A stretch of 22,917 bases of DNA from a virus. Both the position numbers and the translations under genes were made by a program. The stretch is from the IMG/VR virus record IMGVR_UViG_3300017719_000224, positions 1-22,917 of that record; one strand, 5' to 3'. Below the pieces are notes generated by a model. It was not told where the DNA came from and made no database searches. It saw only the letters and a list, made by a program, of their open reading frames with translations. Positions 1-7,695 of the stretch are shown one piece after another. The first letter of the stretch is position 1, and the number at the start of each line of letters is the position of its first letter.

Positions 1-240
1 AGTGCCACCTTGTTGATAGTTAAAATTACTACCATATTTCATTGTGCGCTGGGCATATTCTTTTGCGGCAGGAGCCATATCATAATCATGACTCATAATA
101 TATAAACTAAGCATGTTCATAAATGCAAGATCAGCCATATCTCTACTACTGCTGCCTTCTACACGTTGTTTGGTTCTAAACAAACGACTTTCATTAAGAT
201 CTTTGATAAATCCATACTGTGACTTTTTATCTTCACTCAT
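1..240 (-). CDS. Conserved hypothetical phage protein, 3' part cut by window edge
   Basis: Eighty codons are visible before the gene runs off the left edge. The start at 240 is chosen because AAGGAGG lies 7 nt upstream, an almost ideal Shine-Dalgarno; an in-frame ATG at 291 adds 17 residues but has no such site. The protein begins MSEDKKSQYGFIKDLNESRL and has a helical middle (DMADLAFMNMLSLYIMSHDY) followed by an alanine/tyrosine-rich stretch. From memory, similar proteins with an ESRLFR segment and a (S)LYI helix occur in marine T4-like phages without known function. A GGTAAATA octamer at 297-304 resembles T4-type late promoters, so late expression is possible. No function is assigned. Confidence 0.8.
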   Translation of the reverse strand, partial: MSEDKKSQYGFIKDLNESRLFRTKQRVEGSSSRDMADLAFMNMLSLYIMSHDYDMAPAAKEYAQRTMKYGSNFNYQQGGT

Positions 241-304
241 AGTGTGGCCTCCTTCGATCTCTGCCCATTGTTTTGCTGTATACTTTTCCATACTAGTATT
301 TACC

Positions 305-1378
305 TTAATTTGGAGTCCAGCGATGACGTGGTACTAGTTTGATTTTATCCCTAGTAGCAACATATCCTTCGCCGCCTTTTTGACCTTTTGTAGTTGCTGT
401 AACATCACTGCCCGCATTATCCAATTGGTCAATTATATTGTTTTTAATTGTTTGAATCTTTACTACAAGCTCTAGTATAGCATCTAACCCTTTATCGTCA
501 CCTGCCATAAGTTTTGCTTGCTGTCCTTGGCTGACTTTGCTGGTTTTTAGCCAATCATAAAATCCTGTCCTGAGTTGGTCTAACTTACCTTGCTTGGTCA
601 TTTGGTTAACATAGTTATAGAGTATTGCATCTTTTCTACTCAGTCCCTGTTCCGGCGCTAACCAATTGTTTATTATTTGTGCGTTCGCATTTGCCGTACT
701 AACTATATCCTGAACGTCACTTGTATCAACTTTGGGTTGATGTGTTACATAGGTTTGCCCTAGTACCACTACATCCTTGCTGTTAACACTGTTGGTATCT
801 TTAATTGGTGTACCTTGTTTATCACCAAATGCGTCATGGTATGTGTGTGCAACAATACCCACGCTACTGTTTGCTATGCGTTGTCCTAGTTTACTATTTG
901 GATCAACTGTGTATGTAACATTGTTAGGTGTAAACTGTATACCTTGTTCTGTTTTTGCAAAAGGCTTACGTGGTGTATACAGCAAATCTCCGTACACATA
1001 TCCACGCATATCAGCAGGAGTGTTTCTTTCCAACGTATCAAACACACCTGCCATGTCACTAGCAAAGTCTTTGCGCCAATCTTCTCCTTGTCCAGAGTTC
1101 ATAATAAAATCTGCTAGAGCACCACTGCTGGTTGATTTATTTTTTCCCCAACCATTTTTACCTGTCATTACAAATTGACCGTCTGGTTCACGTCCCCAAA
1201 ACAATGTTGGATTACCGTCCCATTTAATGCTGACATCTTTAGAATCTTGACCTAGGCGTGTGAGTATCTCTGCGGCTTTGAGTGCGCCTTTGCTACCTTC
1301 AAATGTAACTAGATCTTCTAAGTGATTATACTCTCTACCTTTTTGTGTAGCTTCTGTTAAAAACTGATTGGCTCTCAT
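305..1378 (-). CDS. Ligase-like (covalent nucleotidyltransferase-like) phage protein
   Basis: 357 aa. Four pieces resemble the DNA/RNA ligase and capping superfamily, in the right order: IKWDGNPTLFWGR at 51-63 (KxDG, candidate AMP-lysine K52), GYVYGDLLY near 125-135 (motif III-like), EGYV at about 337-340 (motif IV, as in T4 Rnl1-type ligases), and KIKLVPR near 344-350 (motif V-like). The motif I to IV distance of about 285 residues is longer than in known phage RNA ligases, and motif V sits at the extreme C-terminus, so a divergent member or an inactive relative is possible. It is translationally coupled (TAATG) to the upstream Pol-beta-type nucleotidyltransferase, which suggests one pathway acting on nucleic-acid ends. 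Related cyanophage proteins are, as far as I recall, annotated only as unknown. The gene call is sure; the function is an inference from motifs. Confidence 0.85.
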   Translation of the reverse strand: MRANQFLTEATQKGREYNHLEDLVTFEGSKGALKAAEILTRLGQDSKDVSIKWDGNPTLFWGREPDGQFVMTGKNGWGKNKSTSSGALADFIMNSGQGEDWRKDFASDMAGVFDTLERNTPADMRGYVYGDLLYTPRKPFAKTEQGIQFTPNNVTYTVDPNSKLGQRIANSSVGIVAHTYHDAFGDKQGTPIKDTNSVNSKDVVVLGQTYVTHQPKVDTSDVQDIVSTANANAQIINNWLAPEQGLSRKDAILYNYVNQMTKQGKLDQLRTGFYDWLKTSKVSQGQQAKLMAGDDKGLDAILELVVKIQTIKNNIIDQLDNAGSDVTATTKGQKGGEGYVATRDKIKLVPRHRWTPN

Positions 1379-2169
1379 TAGTCAAGTTCTTTCCAATTTG
1401 GATCATTGCGAAGATCAGCAAGTAGTGCATCGCCTGCTTCTTTACCCAATGCGGCTAGTATCTGCTCCACACTGCCAATGTCTTTTCCTGTGGCATTTGG
1501 GCCTAGTAGTGTACGTGCTACTTCGTCAATGTTGTTGGTTATTAGGTCTGCTTTTTTACCGTTAGCATCTCTGTTGAATAATCCTTGGTAAGGTGACCAT
1601 AACATATTTTTGCTCTTAGCAATATTTGCTAGTGCAATCTGTTTGTTTACGCCTTTCCACTTTGAACCTTGTGGAATACTGTGTGTGTGAAACTTTGCAG
1701 CATTATCAGCGTTTGGTACAACCATAATATCTACTTGGTGTGTGTTGTCACCTACAGGTATTTCGATATGTACACTGGTGCCACTTTGCCCAGTATTAAG
1801 TCCTGCTAAATCAAATACTTGACGTAGCTTTTGTCTAATAACTTTGTCTGGTTGATCTTCCATATTGAAGTGTTGTTTAAGTTGATCTACATCAACAATC
1901 ATATCCAAGTCTCCACTTACTTTACCTGGAGTTGGAGTTGCGCCGCTTCCAATTGGAATAGCAGTACTGCCAGTTTTTTGTAATACACTGTTTACAGTTT
2001 TCATAATTTGAGGAATTATTTTGTGATCAAAGCTCACACTATCAGGAAATATATTGCCGCCTTCTTTAATAGGAGCATTATCAAATAAACTTCTTTGTCT
2101 TATTCTTTTAAGTCGGCTTCCACGTTTTTTACGTTTCTTAGTTCCGCCTAGTATGTCTGCTATCTTCAT
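1378..2169 (-). CDS. Pol-beta-superfamily nucleotidyltransferase
   Basis: 263 aa. The signature of the Pol-beta/MNT nucleotidyltransferase fold is visible: a helix-turn G74-S75, then GDLD with metal-binding aspartates D87 and D89, then a strand with the third acid, HQVDIMVV (D147). The N-terminus (residues 8-27) is strongly basic (KKRKKRGSRLKRIRQR), suggesting nucleic-acid contact. Such enzymes transfer a nucleotide from NTP to RNA, protein or small molecules; the substrate cannot be read from the sequence. The gene overlaps its upstream neighbour by 32 nt, and its stop shares the TAATG junction with the ligase-like gene, so both are made from one message. tRNA or RNA end repair is an attractive idea given the seven phage tRNAs, but is inference only. 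Confidence 0.9.
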   Translation of the reverse strand: MKIADILGGTKKRKKRGSRLKRIRQRSLFDNAPIKEGGNIFPDSVSFDHKIIPQIMKTVNSVLQKTGSTAIPIGSGATPTPGKVSGDLDMIVDVDQLKQHFNMEDQPDKVIRQKLRQVFDLAGLNTGQSGTSVHIEIPVGDNTHQVDIMVVPNADNAAKFHTHSIPQGSKWKGVNKQIALANIAKSKNMLWSPYQGLFNRDANGKKADLITNNIDEVARTLLGPNATGKDIGSVEQILAALGKEAGDALLADLRNDPNWKELD

Positions 2170-2404
2170 TTACTTTACCAATTCCTCTTTGAAACTTACG
2201 TGGATCTTTGGTTCTTATGCTGTTAATCAAACGCTTGTTTAAATCTGCGGCTGTTTCAACATCAAAACTTTCATTGATCAAATTGATCAAGTTTATCGCT
2301 GTAACAATCACTTGTTGTGCATTTGACTCAACAATATGCTTTTTGTCACGTTTTGGTGACATAGCATTAATTTCTTCCAATAATGATCTTGTTTTACGCT
2401 TCAT
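2138..2404 (-). CDS. Conserved hypothetical small basic protein
   Basis: 88 aa from the preferred ATG at 2404 (MKRKTRSLLEE); an in-frame upstream ATG at 2449 would add 15 residues that look unlike the rest. Basic N-terminus, a hydrophobic helix (QQVIVTAINLINLI), then a C-terminal basic segment (RLINSIRTKDPRKFQRG). From memory, similar MKRKTRS... proteins are conserved in marine T4-like phages beside the same nucleotidyltransferase gene, so it may belong to that module. A CTAAATA element at 2413-2419 resembles the cyanophage/T4 late -10 motif but lies only 9 nt from the ATG. No strong Shine-Dalgarno is seen. No function is assigned. Confidence 0.75.
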   Translation of the reverse strand: MKRKTRSLLEEINAMSPKRDKKHIVESNAQQVIVTAINLINLINESFDVETAADLNKRLINSIRTKDPRKFQRGIGKVNEDSRHTRRN

Positions 2405-2642
2405 CTTAGTAGTATTTAGTAAATATTGTTGCTGGAGCATTGGTGACAAGCACTTATGGCAGTTGCAGAGAAATTGATTCTCAACATAGGACCAACCATT
2501 AAAAATAAGAGCAAATCATCAATGGCAATGCAAACACAAAACACAGGCTCAACTAGGCTCATATTAATGACTCAACTTATACACCGTGTTTGCTGTTCGG
2601 AATCATATAATAGATATAGATAAGGTCGACTGCACCTTTGCT
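2405..2642. other. Noncoding stretch between two minus-strand genes
   Basis: About 240 bases with no convincing gene. A plus-strand frame of 55 codons from ATG 2455 lacks a ribosome site and resembles nothing I recognise, and a 48-codon minus frame beginning MSLVEP is equally weak. A short direct repeat (GGCTCA twice, about 2551-2566) is visible. A TATAAT lies on the plus strand near 2607-2612 with no good -35. This is one of the longest gaps in an otherwise packed region, so it may hold regulatory sequence for the downstream module. Confidence 0.4.
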
Positions 2643-3065
2643 TCAGCGCACATCATACTCAAAGTTTTGACAGGTACTGTGTTTGGCTACAAGCCTAGCA
2701 CCATTCTTTATATGAAAATTCCTTGCCATATCTGTTAGCGGACTTAGTGTAACAAATCTTTTAACCCAAGGCCGTTGATTTTTGATTCGCTCTGCTACTC
2801 CATTTACTATTTCCCTTCCTGCTCCTCGCTGATAACTCCATACAGTATAAAATACTGCACAATTCAATCCTACCCACTTCATATCTGTTTCGCTAGTAGG
2901 CACTTCGTCCATGTATGCTACACATATACATGCAGCAATCTCTCCGTCACGTTCCAACACATACACTTCTCTGCCGCTACGTGTGCGCCATTCTTTGCCA
3001 ATGTGTGGTCTAACTGGATCGTTCTTAATGTGTTCTAATTCTTGTTCAGTTGCTAATCTGATCAC
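2643..3065 (-). CDS. GNAT-family N-acetyltransferase
   Basis: 140 aa, the usual size of a single-domain GNAT enzyme, which moves an acetyl group from acetyl-CoA to an amine. The central strand EVYVLERDGEIAACICVAYM is followed by VFYTVWSYQRGAGREIVNGV, where QRGAGR fits the acetyl-CoA pyrophosphate-binding loop (Q/R-x-x-G-x-G/A), and then by a helix. The C-terminal part (FVTLSPLTDMARNFHIKNGARLV) has the typical "A..FH.KNGA" helix-strand that closes the fold. The substrate is unknown. The start overlaps the stop of gp41 as ATGA, so it is co-translated with the replicative helicase gene. Phage GNATs may modify host proteins or small molecules, but nothing here decides it. Confidence 0.85.
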   Translation of the reverse strand: MIRLATEQELEHIKNDPVRPHIGKEWRTRSGREVYVLERDGEIAACICVAYMDEVPTSETDMKWVGLNCAVFYTVWSYQRGAGREIVNGVAERIKNQRPWVKRFVTLSPLTDMARNFHIKNGARLVAKHSTCQNFEYDVR

Positions 3066-4456
3066 TCGCTTTTCCTCAATAAACTTTTTAATCTGTCTGT
3101 AGCATCAACTTGTGGATTAGCGTCCATGTTATTCTCTGTAACACTTTCACCTGCTGGTGCTACACTGCTTTTTGTTTTTAGTTTTTGATAGATGCTGGTT
3201 ACTGCACCTTCATCTTCTTGATCGTCTGGATCTAAGTCTTCAATTTTCAAACTGTCCATATTGAACTTGAGATCCAGTTTACTTCCAACACCACTACTAC
3301 TACGTGTTTTCATAAACTGTATTTGCACCCTACCTCTTTCTCGCATAGCTCTACTGCTAAAGATACCAATCAAGTTATCTGCTGTATTGATCTTACTAAT
3401 ACCGCCTGCAATATGGCTATGGTCAAACTCTATTTCGTCAACTGCACTTCTGTTTAACTGCGATGCTGTTACAAACAGTATGCCTAGTTCAGTTGCTAAG
3501 TTGCGTAGTTCTTCACTAACAAATTTATCTTTAATAAATTGATCACTTGGATTTACTTTAACTGTGATTGGCATCATCAAGTCCAAGTAATCTACCAACA
3601 GTGCATCCACATGCAAGTTGTGTTGTATTTGATATTCTCGCAAATATGCTTTGATATCATTGATAGTGCTACCATTTTTCATTTGTATTACTTGTAGTCT
3701 ACCAGCTTTTTTACTAGCCATCTTAACACGTAGTTCAACATCACTGCTATTTTTCATAACGTCTTTGGTGCTCATGCCTGTAAGCATAGCATCCAGTCTC
3801 ATAGCACAAAGTTCTTCACTAAGTTCTAAACTGATGTACACAACGTTCTTGCCTTGCAAACTCCAGTTTAGTGCCAAGTTCTGCATAAACAAACTCTTAC
3901 CACTACCACTACCACCTGCAAAGATGTTTAGTTCTCCTGGATTAAATCCACCATACAGTACTCTATCAAATGTTTCCCAACCAGTTGTGTTCTGTCCTCT
4001 GTTGTCTTTGATGCTTTGTATACGTCCAGCAGGATCATCCCAATAGTTTGTACCAAAGTCTTTAGCAAGTCCAATCTCAGTTGCGGCTTTGATAATGCCT
4101 TCAACTGTACCATACTCTTTGTTTTCAAGTTTATCAGCACTTGCTAAGATTGCCGCTTCAAGTGCTTTGTGTCTGCAGAACTGTTCAAAGTTATCCATAA
4201 ACCAGTTTTTGTGTTCTGTTGTTAGTTTGTCTTTTACATCAGCTATTTCAATGCCAGCAACACCTTTGACTTGCTCCAACATGGGAACATCATGATATTC
4301 ATCTGCATGTTTTTTTACAAAGTCCACAGTGTCTCTGAACTGTCTGTCAAAGTAACTGCTTTCTAAGATAGCATTACACCGCACAAAAAGATCCTTGTCT
4401 GCCAACAAGAACTCTAAATATAGTTGTTGTAATTCTGCGCTGTAATCTTCACTCAT
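3062..4456 (-). CDS. 41: Replicative DNA helicase, T4 gp41 (DnaB-like)
   Basis: 464 aa, close to T4 gp41 (475). It is the hexameric 5'-3' helicase that unwinds DNA at the fork with the gp61 primase. An N-terminal helical domain (about 1-130) is followed by a RecA-fold ATPase: Walker A GGSGSGKS at 181-188 in a typical DnaB setting (TGWETFDRVLYGGFNPGELNIFAGG), catalytic-Glu region VVYISLELSEELCAMRLDAM, Walker B DALLVDYLDLM near 284-294, and the DnaB-type ...TASQLNRSA... sensor. The C-terminal tail past about 400 is acidic and divergent, as in T4 gp41. It overlaps the previous gene by 8 nt, with GGGGA upstream of its ATG. It shares the operon with gp61, so the primosome genes lie together. Confidence 0.96.
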   Translation of the reverse strand: MSEDYSAELQQLYLEFLLADKDLFVRCNAILESSYFDRQFRDTVDFVKKHADEYHDVPMLEQVKGVAGIEIADVKDKLTTEHKNWFMDNFEQFCRHKALEAAILASADKLENKEYGTVEGIIKAATEIGLAKDFGTNYWDDPAGRIQSIKDNRGQNTTGWETFDRVLYGGFNPGELNIFAGGSGSGKSLFMQNLALNWSLQGKNVVYISLELSEELCAMRLDAMLTGMSTKDVMKNSSDVELRVKMASKKAGRLQVIQMKNGSTINDIKAYLREYQIQHNLHVDALLVDYLDLMMPITVKVNPSDQFIKDKFVSEELRNLATELGILFVTASQLNRSAVDEIEFDHSHIAGGISKINTADNLIGIFSSRAMRERGRVQIQFMKTRSSSGVGSKLDLKFNMDSLKIEDLDPDDQEDEGAVTSIYQKLKTKSSVAPAGESVTENNMDANPQVDATDRLKSLLRKSE

Positions 4457-4781
4457 TAATTTCCCCTTGCAACTTCTTTGTAATATACTCTTCTCTGGTA
4501 TATATCATAATCCAGCTGTTGGATTTTTTTGGTACAGCGCCTTGGCTATCCATTTTTATAGCGTATTCCCAATAGTTTGTCAACCAAATTCGTTGATTGG
4601 TTATGTCACTGCGTTTGGGCCACCAAGCAAATCTCTGTGTCCATTCTGCTTCCAAGTTTGCATAAACTCCAATTGGTTTCATGTTTGCTGCCCGTCTGTA
4701 AAATTCATCATCTCTAATGTTGTAATCATCTACAACGGGATTTCGCAAGTATTTTGATCTTTGTGCTCGATGTCTCAACAC
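4449..4781 (-). CDS. Conserved hypothetical protein between primase and helicase
   Basis: 110 aa with many aromatic residues (WTQRFAWWPKR, IWLTNYWEYAI, SWIMIY). It starts MLRHRAQRSKYL inside the last 56 nt of gp61. The basic N-terminus followed by VVDDYN matches my memory of a small protein found at this spot in marine T4-like phages, which supports the early start over the internal ATG at 4682. No catalytic motif, signal or membrane segment is visible. Its place between gp61 and gp41, with overlaps on both sides, suggests co-expression with the primosome, but its role is unknown. Confidence 0.8.
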   Translation of the reverse strand: MLRHRAQRSKYLRNPVVDDYNIRDDEFYRRAANMKPIGVYANLEAEWTQRFAWWPKRSDITNQRIWLTNYWEYAIKMDSQGAVPKKSNSWIMIYTREEYITKKLQGEINE

Positions 4782-5745
4782 TTTCTAATATACTCCTCAC
4801 TGTAAATAATCTACCATAGCGTTCTACTGCATCGCTGGCATCTTTTATATCGTCATCCCATTCAGGAAATGCAACTGCCCAGCCACGCTTTACCGCAACA
4901 TTCACTGTGTCCATTCCTGCTTTATCAAAGTCTGGCAATAGTACTATTTGTTTATCTAGTTCTTCAATTATACTGCATTGAACATTACTAGGTGTGTTGC
5001 CTGCTAGTGCAACGCCGCCTACTTGTAGTGCATCTAACTGTCCCTCTGTTACTATAATTATGTCATGTTTCTTTTGTGCATCTAAATTGAACACAAAGTT
5101 TTTAGGACTTTTCAAATAGTATTTGGGCATGCCTTCTGGTCTACTGTCTGGACACCAACGTGCAGTGTATCCAACTATGTTGCCTTGATGTCTAAACGGC
5201 AGTATAACCCTACTAGCAAAGTGCATGTGTGGGCTCCAATACCAGTCAGTATAAAAGTCTAATCCACGCTTCATAAGATATGTACATGCTAGTGCTAGCT
5301 TATCCAACTGCTTGGAGTCTAGTGTGTCCAATGGATAATTGCCAATTTGATGTGAATCTGGTGGCAGTTCATCTGGATGCCATTCCACTGTGACTTTTTG
5401 TACACGCTCTTTGGGTATAAACTGTCCTGCAATATCATCTGCTTCTTCTTGTTTAAGCAGTTCAAAGTTAACACGCTGTATGTCAGCTTCATCTACACCA
5501 AACGTTTTTAACAATTGTGTAAGTCTACCATTGATACGTTTACCTACACTCCAGCCAGTTTTAAATCCACAGTTAAAACAGTTGTATTGAAACTTATCAT
5601 CATGGAACATAATGCCGCCACGACCACGCTTGTCAGCACTGTGACCGCGAGTGTGACACATTGTACAGTTTCCACTGATCCACCCACTAGGTGTTTGCTT
5701 CCAGCCATAAGGCATGTGCTGACGGATAAAGTCCAATACTATCAT
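4726..5745 (-). CDS. 61: DNA primase, T4 gp61 (DnaG-type)
   Basis: 339 aa, matching T4 gp61 (342). It makes RNA primers for lagging-strand synthesis together with the gp41 helicase. An N-terminal zinc-binding domain has C27-x2-C30, H35 nearby, and C56-x2-C59 (CFNCGF). The TOPRIM catalytic core follows: VTEGQLDAL with E234, and LLPDFDKAG with D272 and D274, which bind Mg2+. An RNA-polymerase-like segment (YWSPHMHFASRVILPF...GYTARW) lies between, as in DnaG-type primases. It lies just downstream of a probable structural gene (9 nt gap) and overlaps the next gene. I see nothing missing from the expected motif set. Confidence 0.95.
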   Translation of the reverse strand: MIVLDFIRQHMPYGWKQTPSGWISGNCTMCHTRGHSADKRGRGGIMFHDDKFQYNCFNCGFKTGWSVGKRINGRLTQLLKTFGVDEADIQRVNFELLKQEEADDIAGQFIPKERVQKVTVEWHPDELPPDSHQIGNYPLDTLDSKQLDKLALACTYLMKRGLDFYTDWYWSPHMHFASRVILPFRHQGNIVGYTARWCPDSRPEGMPKYYLKSPKNFVFNLDAQKKHDIIIVTEGQLDALQVGGVALAGNTPSNVQCSIIEELDKQIVLLPDFDKAGMDTVNVAVKRGWAVAFPEWDDDIKDASDAVERYGRLFTVRSILESVETSSTKIKILAKSRCR

Positions 5746-5754
5746 GTTTTAATA

Positions 5755-6531
5755 TTAACTTCTATAAACGACTTTGTCAAGTGTTCCTGTGTTGCCAGAA
5801 TCTGGTGTGTGAACCAATCTTACAAACTGATAGTTTCCATAAAAGTTATGATAAACCAATCCAGTTTTTGCACTCACTGTATAGCTTTGACTTGGCACAT
5901 CAAAGTAATCAACTTCAGTTGGCTGTATGCTTAGTGTGGCTTGAAACTTGTACACACCTGTATAGTTTGTCATGTGTACCACCGCAGTTTGCAGTCCTTG
6001 CTTGTTTGAGTTTTGAGCAGGACCAGCCATTCTACTGCCAACCCTATCATCACCGTCTATATTAAATGTTGCAACTGTGCTACTGTCTGTTATATTGAGT
6101 AGACTTTGGTCTCTAACATCTACCACAAACGTAAGACGCATGTTGCGATCACTGGTACCGCCATAATTTCCAGCCTGGTCAGTGACGTTATAAGTAACTA
6201 TGAGATCGTGTAGTTTAGCATCCAATAGGAATGTTTCTTCGTGATCCAAATGGAGAACCAACTTACCTGCATCATAGTCGATGGGATTCATATTCTTTTG
6301 AAGAACTTGAGCACCATTTGCTCTATCAACAATAGTTGCAACATATGTTTTATTGTGTATGGCTTGTCTTTTATTGTCCGTGTCTTTTACAAAAAAGTCA
6401 ATGTCAATGTTAAGACCTCTATAAACAACCAAAGGCTTGTGATTGTCTGGGCCATAATATGTAGTGCCTCTGCGTTCTGGGATAAGAATCTCAGATCTTT
6501 GGTTATATTGATATATTGTTGCTTGATACAT
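5755..6531 (-). CDS. Probable virion structural protein (beta-rich)
   Basis: 258 aa from the ATG at 6531, which has GGAG 9 nt upstream; a GTG at 6546 would add only MENIH. The sequence is rich in alternating hydrophobic/polar strands (TYVATIVDRANGAQVLQ, LVLHLDHEETFLLD, LTFVVDVRD) with Tyr/Asn/Thr/Gly-rich turns and no enzyme motif, typical of phage tail, neck or fibre-associated proteins. AATAAATA at 6550-6557, 18 nt before the start, matches 7 of 8 positions of the T4 late promoter TATAAATA, and this supports a late, structural role. It separates the primosome genes from the plus-strand gene. Which virion part it forms is not decidable here. Confidence 0.75.
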   Translation of the reverse strand: MYQATIYQYNQRSEILIPERRGTTYYGPDNHKPLVVYRGLNIDIDFFVKDTDNKRQAIHNKTYVATIVDRANGAQVLQKNMNPIDYDAGKLVLHLDHEETFLLDAKLHDLIVTYNVTDQAGNYGGTSDRNMRLTFVVDVRDQSLLNITDSSTVATFNIDGDDRVGSRMAGPAQNSNKQGLQTAVVHMTNYTGVYKFQATLSIQPTEVDYFDVPSQSYTVSAKTGLVYHNFYGNYQFVRLVHTPDSGNTGTLDKVVYRS

Positions 6532-6549
6532 GTGTATATTCTCCACTAC

Positions 6550-6557
6550 TATTTATT
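6550..6557 (-). promoter_or_regulatory. T4-type late promoter candidate
   Basis: AATAAATA on the minus strand, one mismatch from the T4 late consensus TATAAATA recognised by gp55-RNA polymerase. It is placed to give a very short leader before the GGAG and the ATG at 6531 of a probable structural gene. Confidence 0.5.
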
Positions 6558-6573
6558 TGAATAAGTAATTACA

Positions 6574-6954
6574 ATGAACAACGTACCAAAGAAATATCAA
6601 GATTTGTTAGATAAATTTCCTTTTTTGACACTGGTCAAATACGGAGGTAACGAGTATGTGGGTATAATTCAAAACATGGATAACAATTTAGTTAGCATGT
6701 ACAATTATGAAAACATCAAAGAACTCGTAGACAGACAAGATTTTTTAGAACTTGGTGAAGAATGGTGGTGGGGAACTAATCGAATGATTCCCATCAACAT
6801 TATATTCAAACAAGCATTTGAAAAATATCGTGTGTGTCTAATTACCTTTAGTATTAAAGACTTTGAAATACTACACGGGCCTTGTATTAGTTTAAGCAAC
6901 ATAATGCAAAAACGTGTTAAACGAAGAAATATTCAACTTGTGCGCAAGATGTGA
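6574..6954 (+). CDS. Conserved hypothetical protein, only plus-strand gene in the window
   Basis: 126 aa. It begins MNNVPKKYQDLLDKFPFLT and ends in a basic segment (KRVKRRNIQLVRKM). The middle has VGIIQNMDNNLVSMYNYEN and a tryptophan run (EEWWWGTNRMIPINIIFK). It reads as a real small globular protein, with no membrane segment or known motif. TTGATA (6523-6528), an 18-nt spacer and TACTAT (6547-6552) could be its promoter; no good Shine-Dalgarno is seen. It diverges from the structural gene and converges on the oxygenase gene with a 22-nt 3' overlap, so the two messages are antisense at their ends. It appears more AT-rich than its neighbours. Similar proteins seem to exist in marine T4-like phages (memory), function unknown. 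Confidence 0.75.
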   Translation: MNNVPKKYQDLLDKFPFLTLVKYGGNEYVGIIQNMDNNLVSMYNYENIKELVDRQDFLELGEEWWWGTNRMIPINIIFKQAFEKYRVCLITFSIKDFEILHGPCISLSNIMQKRVKRRNIQLVRKM

Positions 6955-7694
6955 TTCTTTTGAGGATCAATTGTACGCAATCTTCTAGCAGTAGTTTTTT
7001 CAGCCGCATGCAATAGCAAACCTCTTCTAATGCTATCACTGTGATTAGGCATACTACTGTGCATGACTCGAGGATGCCAGCACACAAAACTTCCAGCCGG
7101 TGCTAGGTGTTGTTTGTAATTGTCCATAAAAAATAAATCAAAATGACTTTTATCTGCATACATGTTTTGATAATAGTCGTAGATGTACTTGTGTGTACCT
7201 GGCACATATCCAGTAGCACCATTGTCCGGAGTAAAGTCGCACAACATTACCATAAATTGCAAACCTAGTAAACCTTCTGTGTACTTAAACTCTTTGAATC
7301 TATAAGGTGTATCAATGTGTGGTCTAATAAAATTCATACCCGGGTATAGTGAAATAAAATCACACATATACCATTCCCAATTGTTTTCTCCAAATGCAGC
7401 ATCTGCACATTTACCTAGTTCAGGTTTAATAACGTTATCAATAAAATGATTGCCTTTGGGTTCATCTGTCCAAAAGTATGCCCAATCAATTTCTTTGTGT
7501 GGATCTTTACCTTCAGCTACTTGTTCCTGTATTTGGTTCCAACCATACCATTTTAAATCTCTGGTATGTCCTCTCTCAGGCGCAAATGTACTTGCATATT
7601 CATTGAGCTCTTGTATACAATCTTTATCAAACGTATCGCTGTGAACTGTAAATCCTATATCATTAATTTCTTTTACAAATCTATTTTCATCCAT
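6933..7694 (-). CDS. 2-oxoglutarate/Fe(II) oxygenase, phytanoyl-CoA dioxygenase-like
   Basis: 253 aa, the usual size of PhyH-family enzymes, which hydroxylate a substrate using Fe(II), O2 and 2-oxoglutarate. The iron triad is visible: H126-x-D128 in RPHIDTPYRF and the distal H212 in RVMHSSMPNHSDSIRRG. R223/R224 in the same segment would hold the 2-oxoglutarate carboxylate, and VPGTHKY matches the family's "PGSH" strand. Such genes recur in marine T4-like phages, with proposed substrates ranging from proteins to small metabolites; none can be named here. It follows the DnaE-like gene by 1 nt and converges with the plus-strand gene. Confidence 0.9.
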   Translation of the reverse strand: MDENRFVKEINDIGFTVHSDTFDKDCIQELNEYASTFAPERGHTRDLKWYGWNQIQEQVAEGKDPHKEIDWAYFWTDEPKGNHFIDNVIKPELGKCADAAFGENNWEWYMCDFISLYPGMNFIRPHIDTPYRFKEFKYTEGLLGLQFMVMLCDFTPDNGATGYVPGTHKYIYDYYQNMYADKSHFDLFFMDNYKQHLAPAGSFVCWHPRVMHSSMPNHSDSIRRGLLLHAAEKTTARRLRTIDPQKNHILRTS

Positions 7695-7695
7695 G

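Noticed and set aside
777-1178. Plus-strand 133-codon frame opposite the ligase-like gene
   Set aside because: Low-quality translation rich in Leu/Ser/Pro/Cys, fully inside a strong minus-strand gene.
2455-2622. A 55-codon plus-strand frame in the noncoding gap
   Set aside because: No ribosome site, no recognised sequence, and an isolated opposite-strand position; too weak to call.
3928-4140. Minus-strand 70-codon frame inside gp41
   Set aside because: It is out of frame with a gene whose motifs are intact; no frameshift is indicated.
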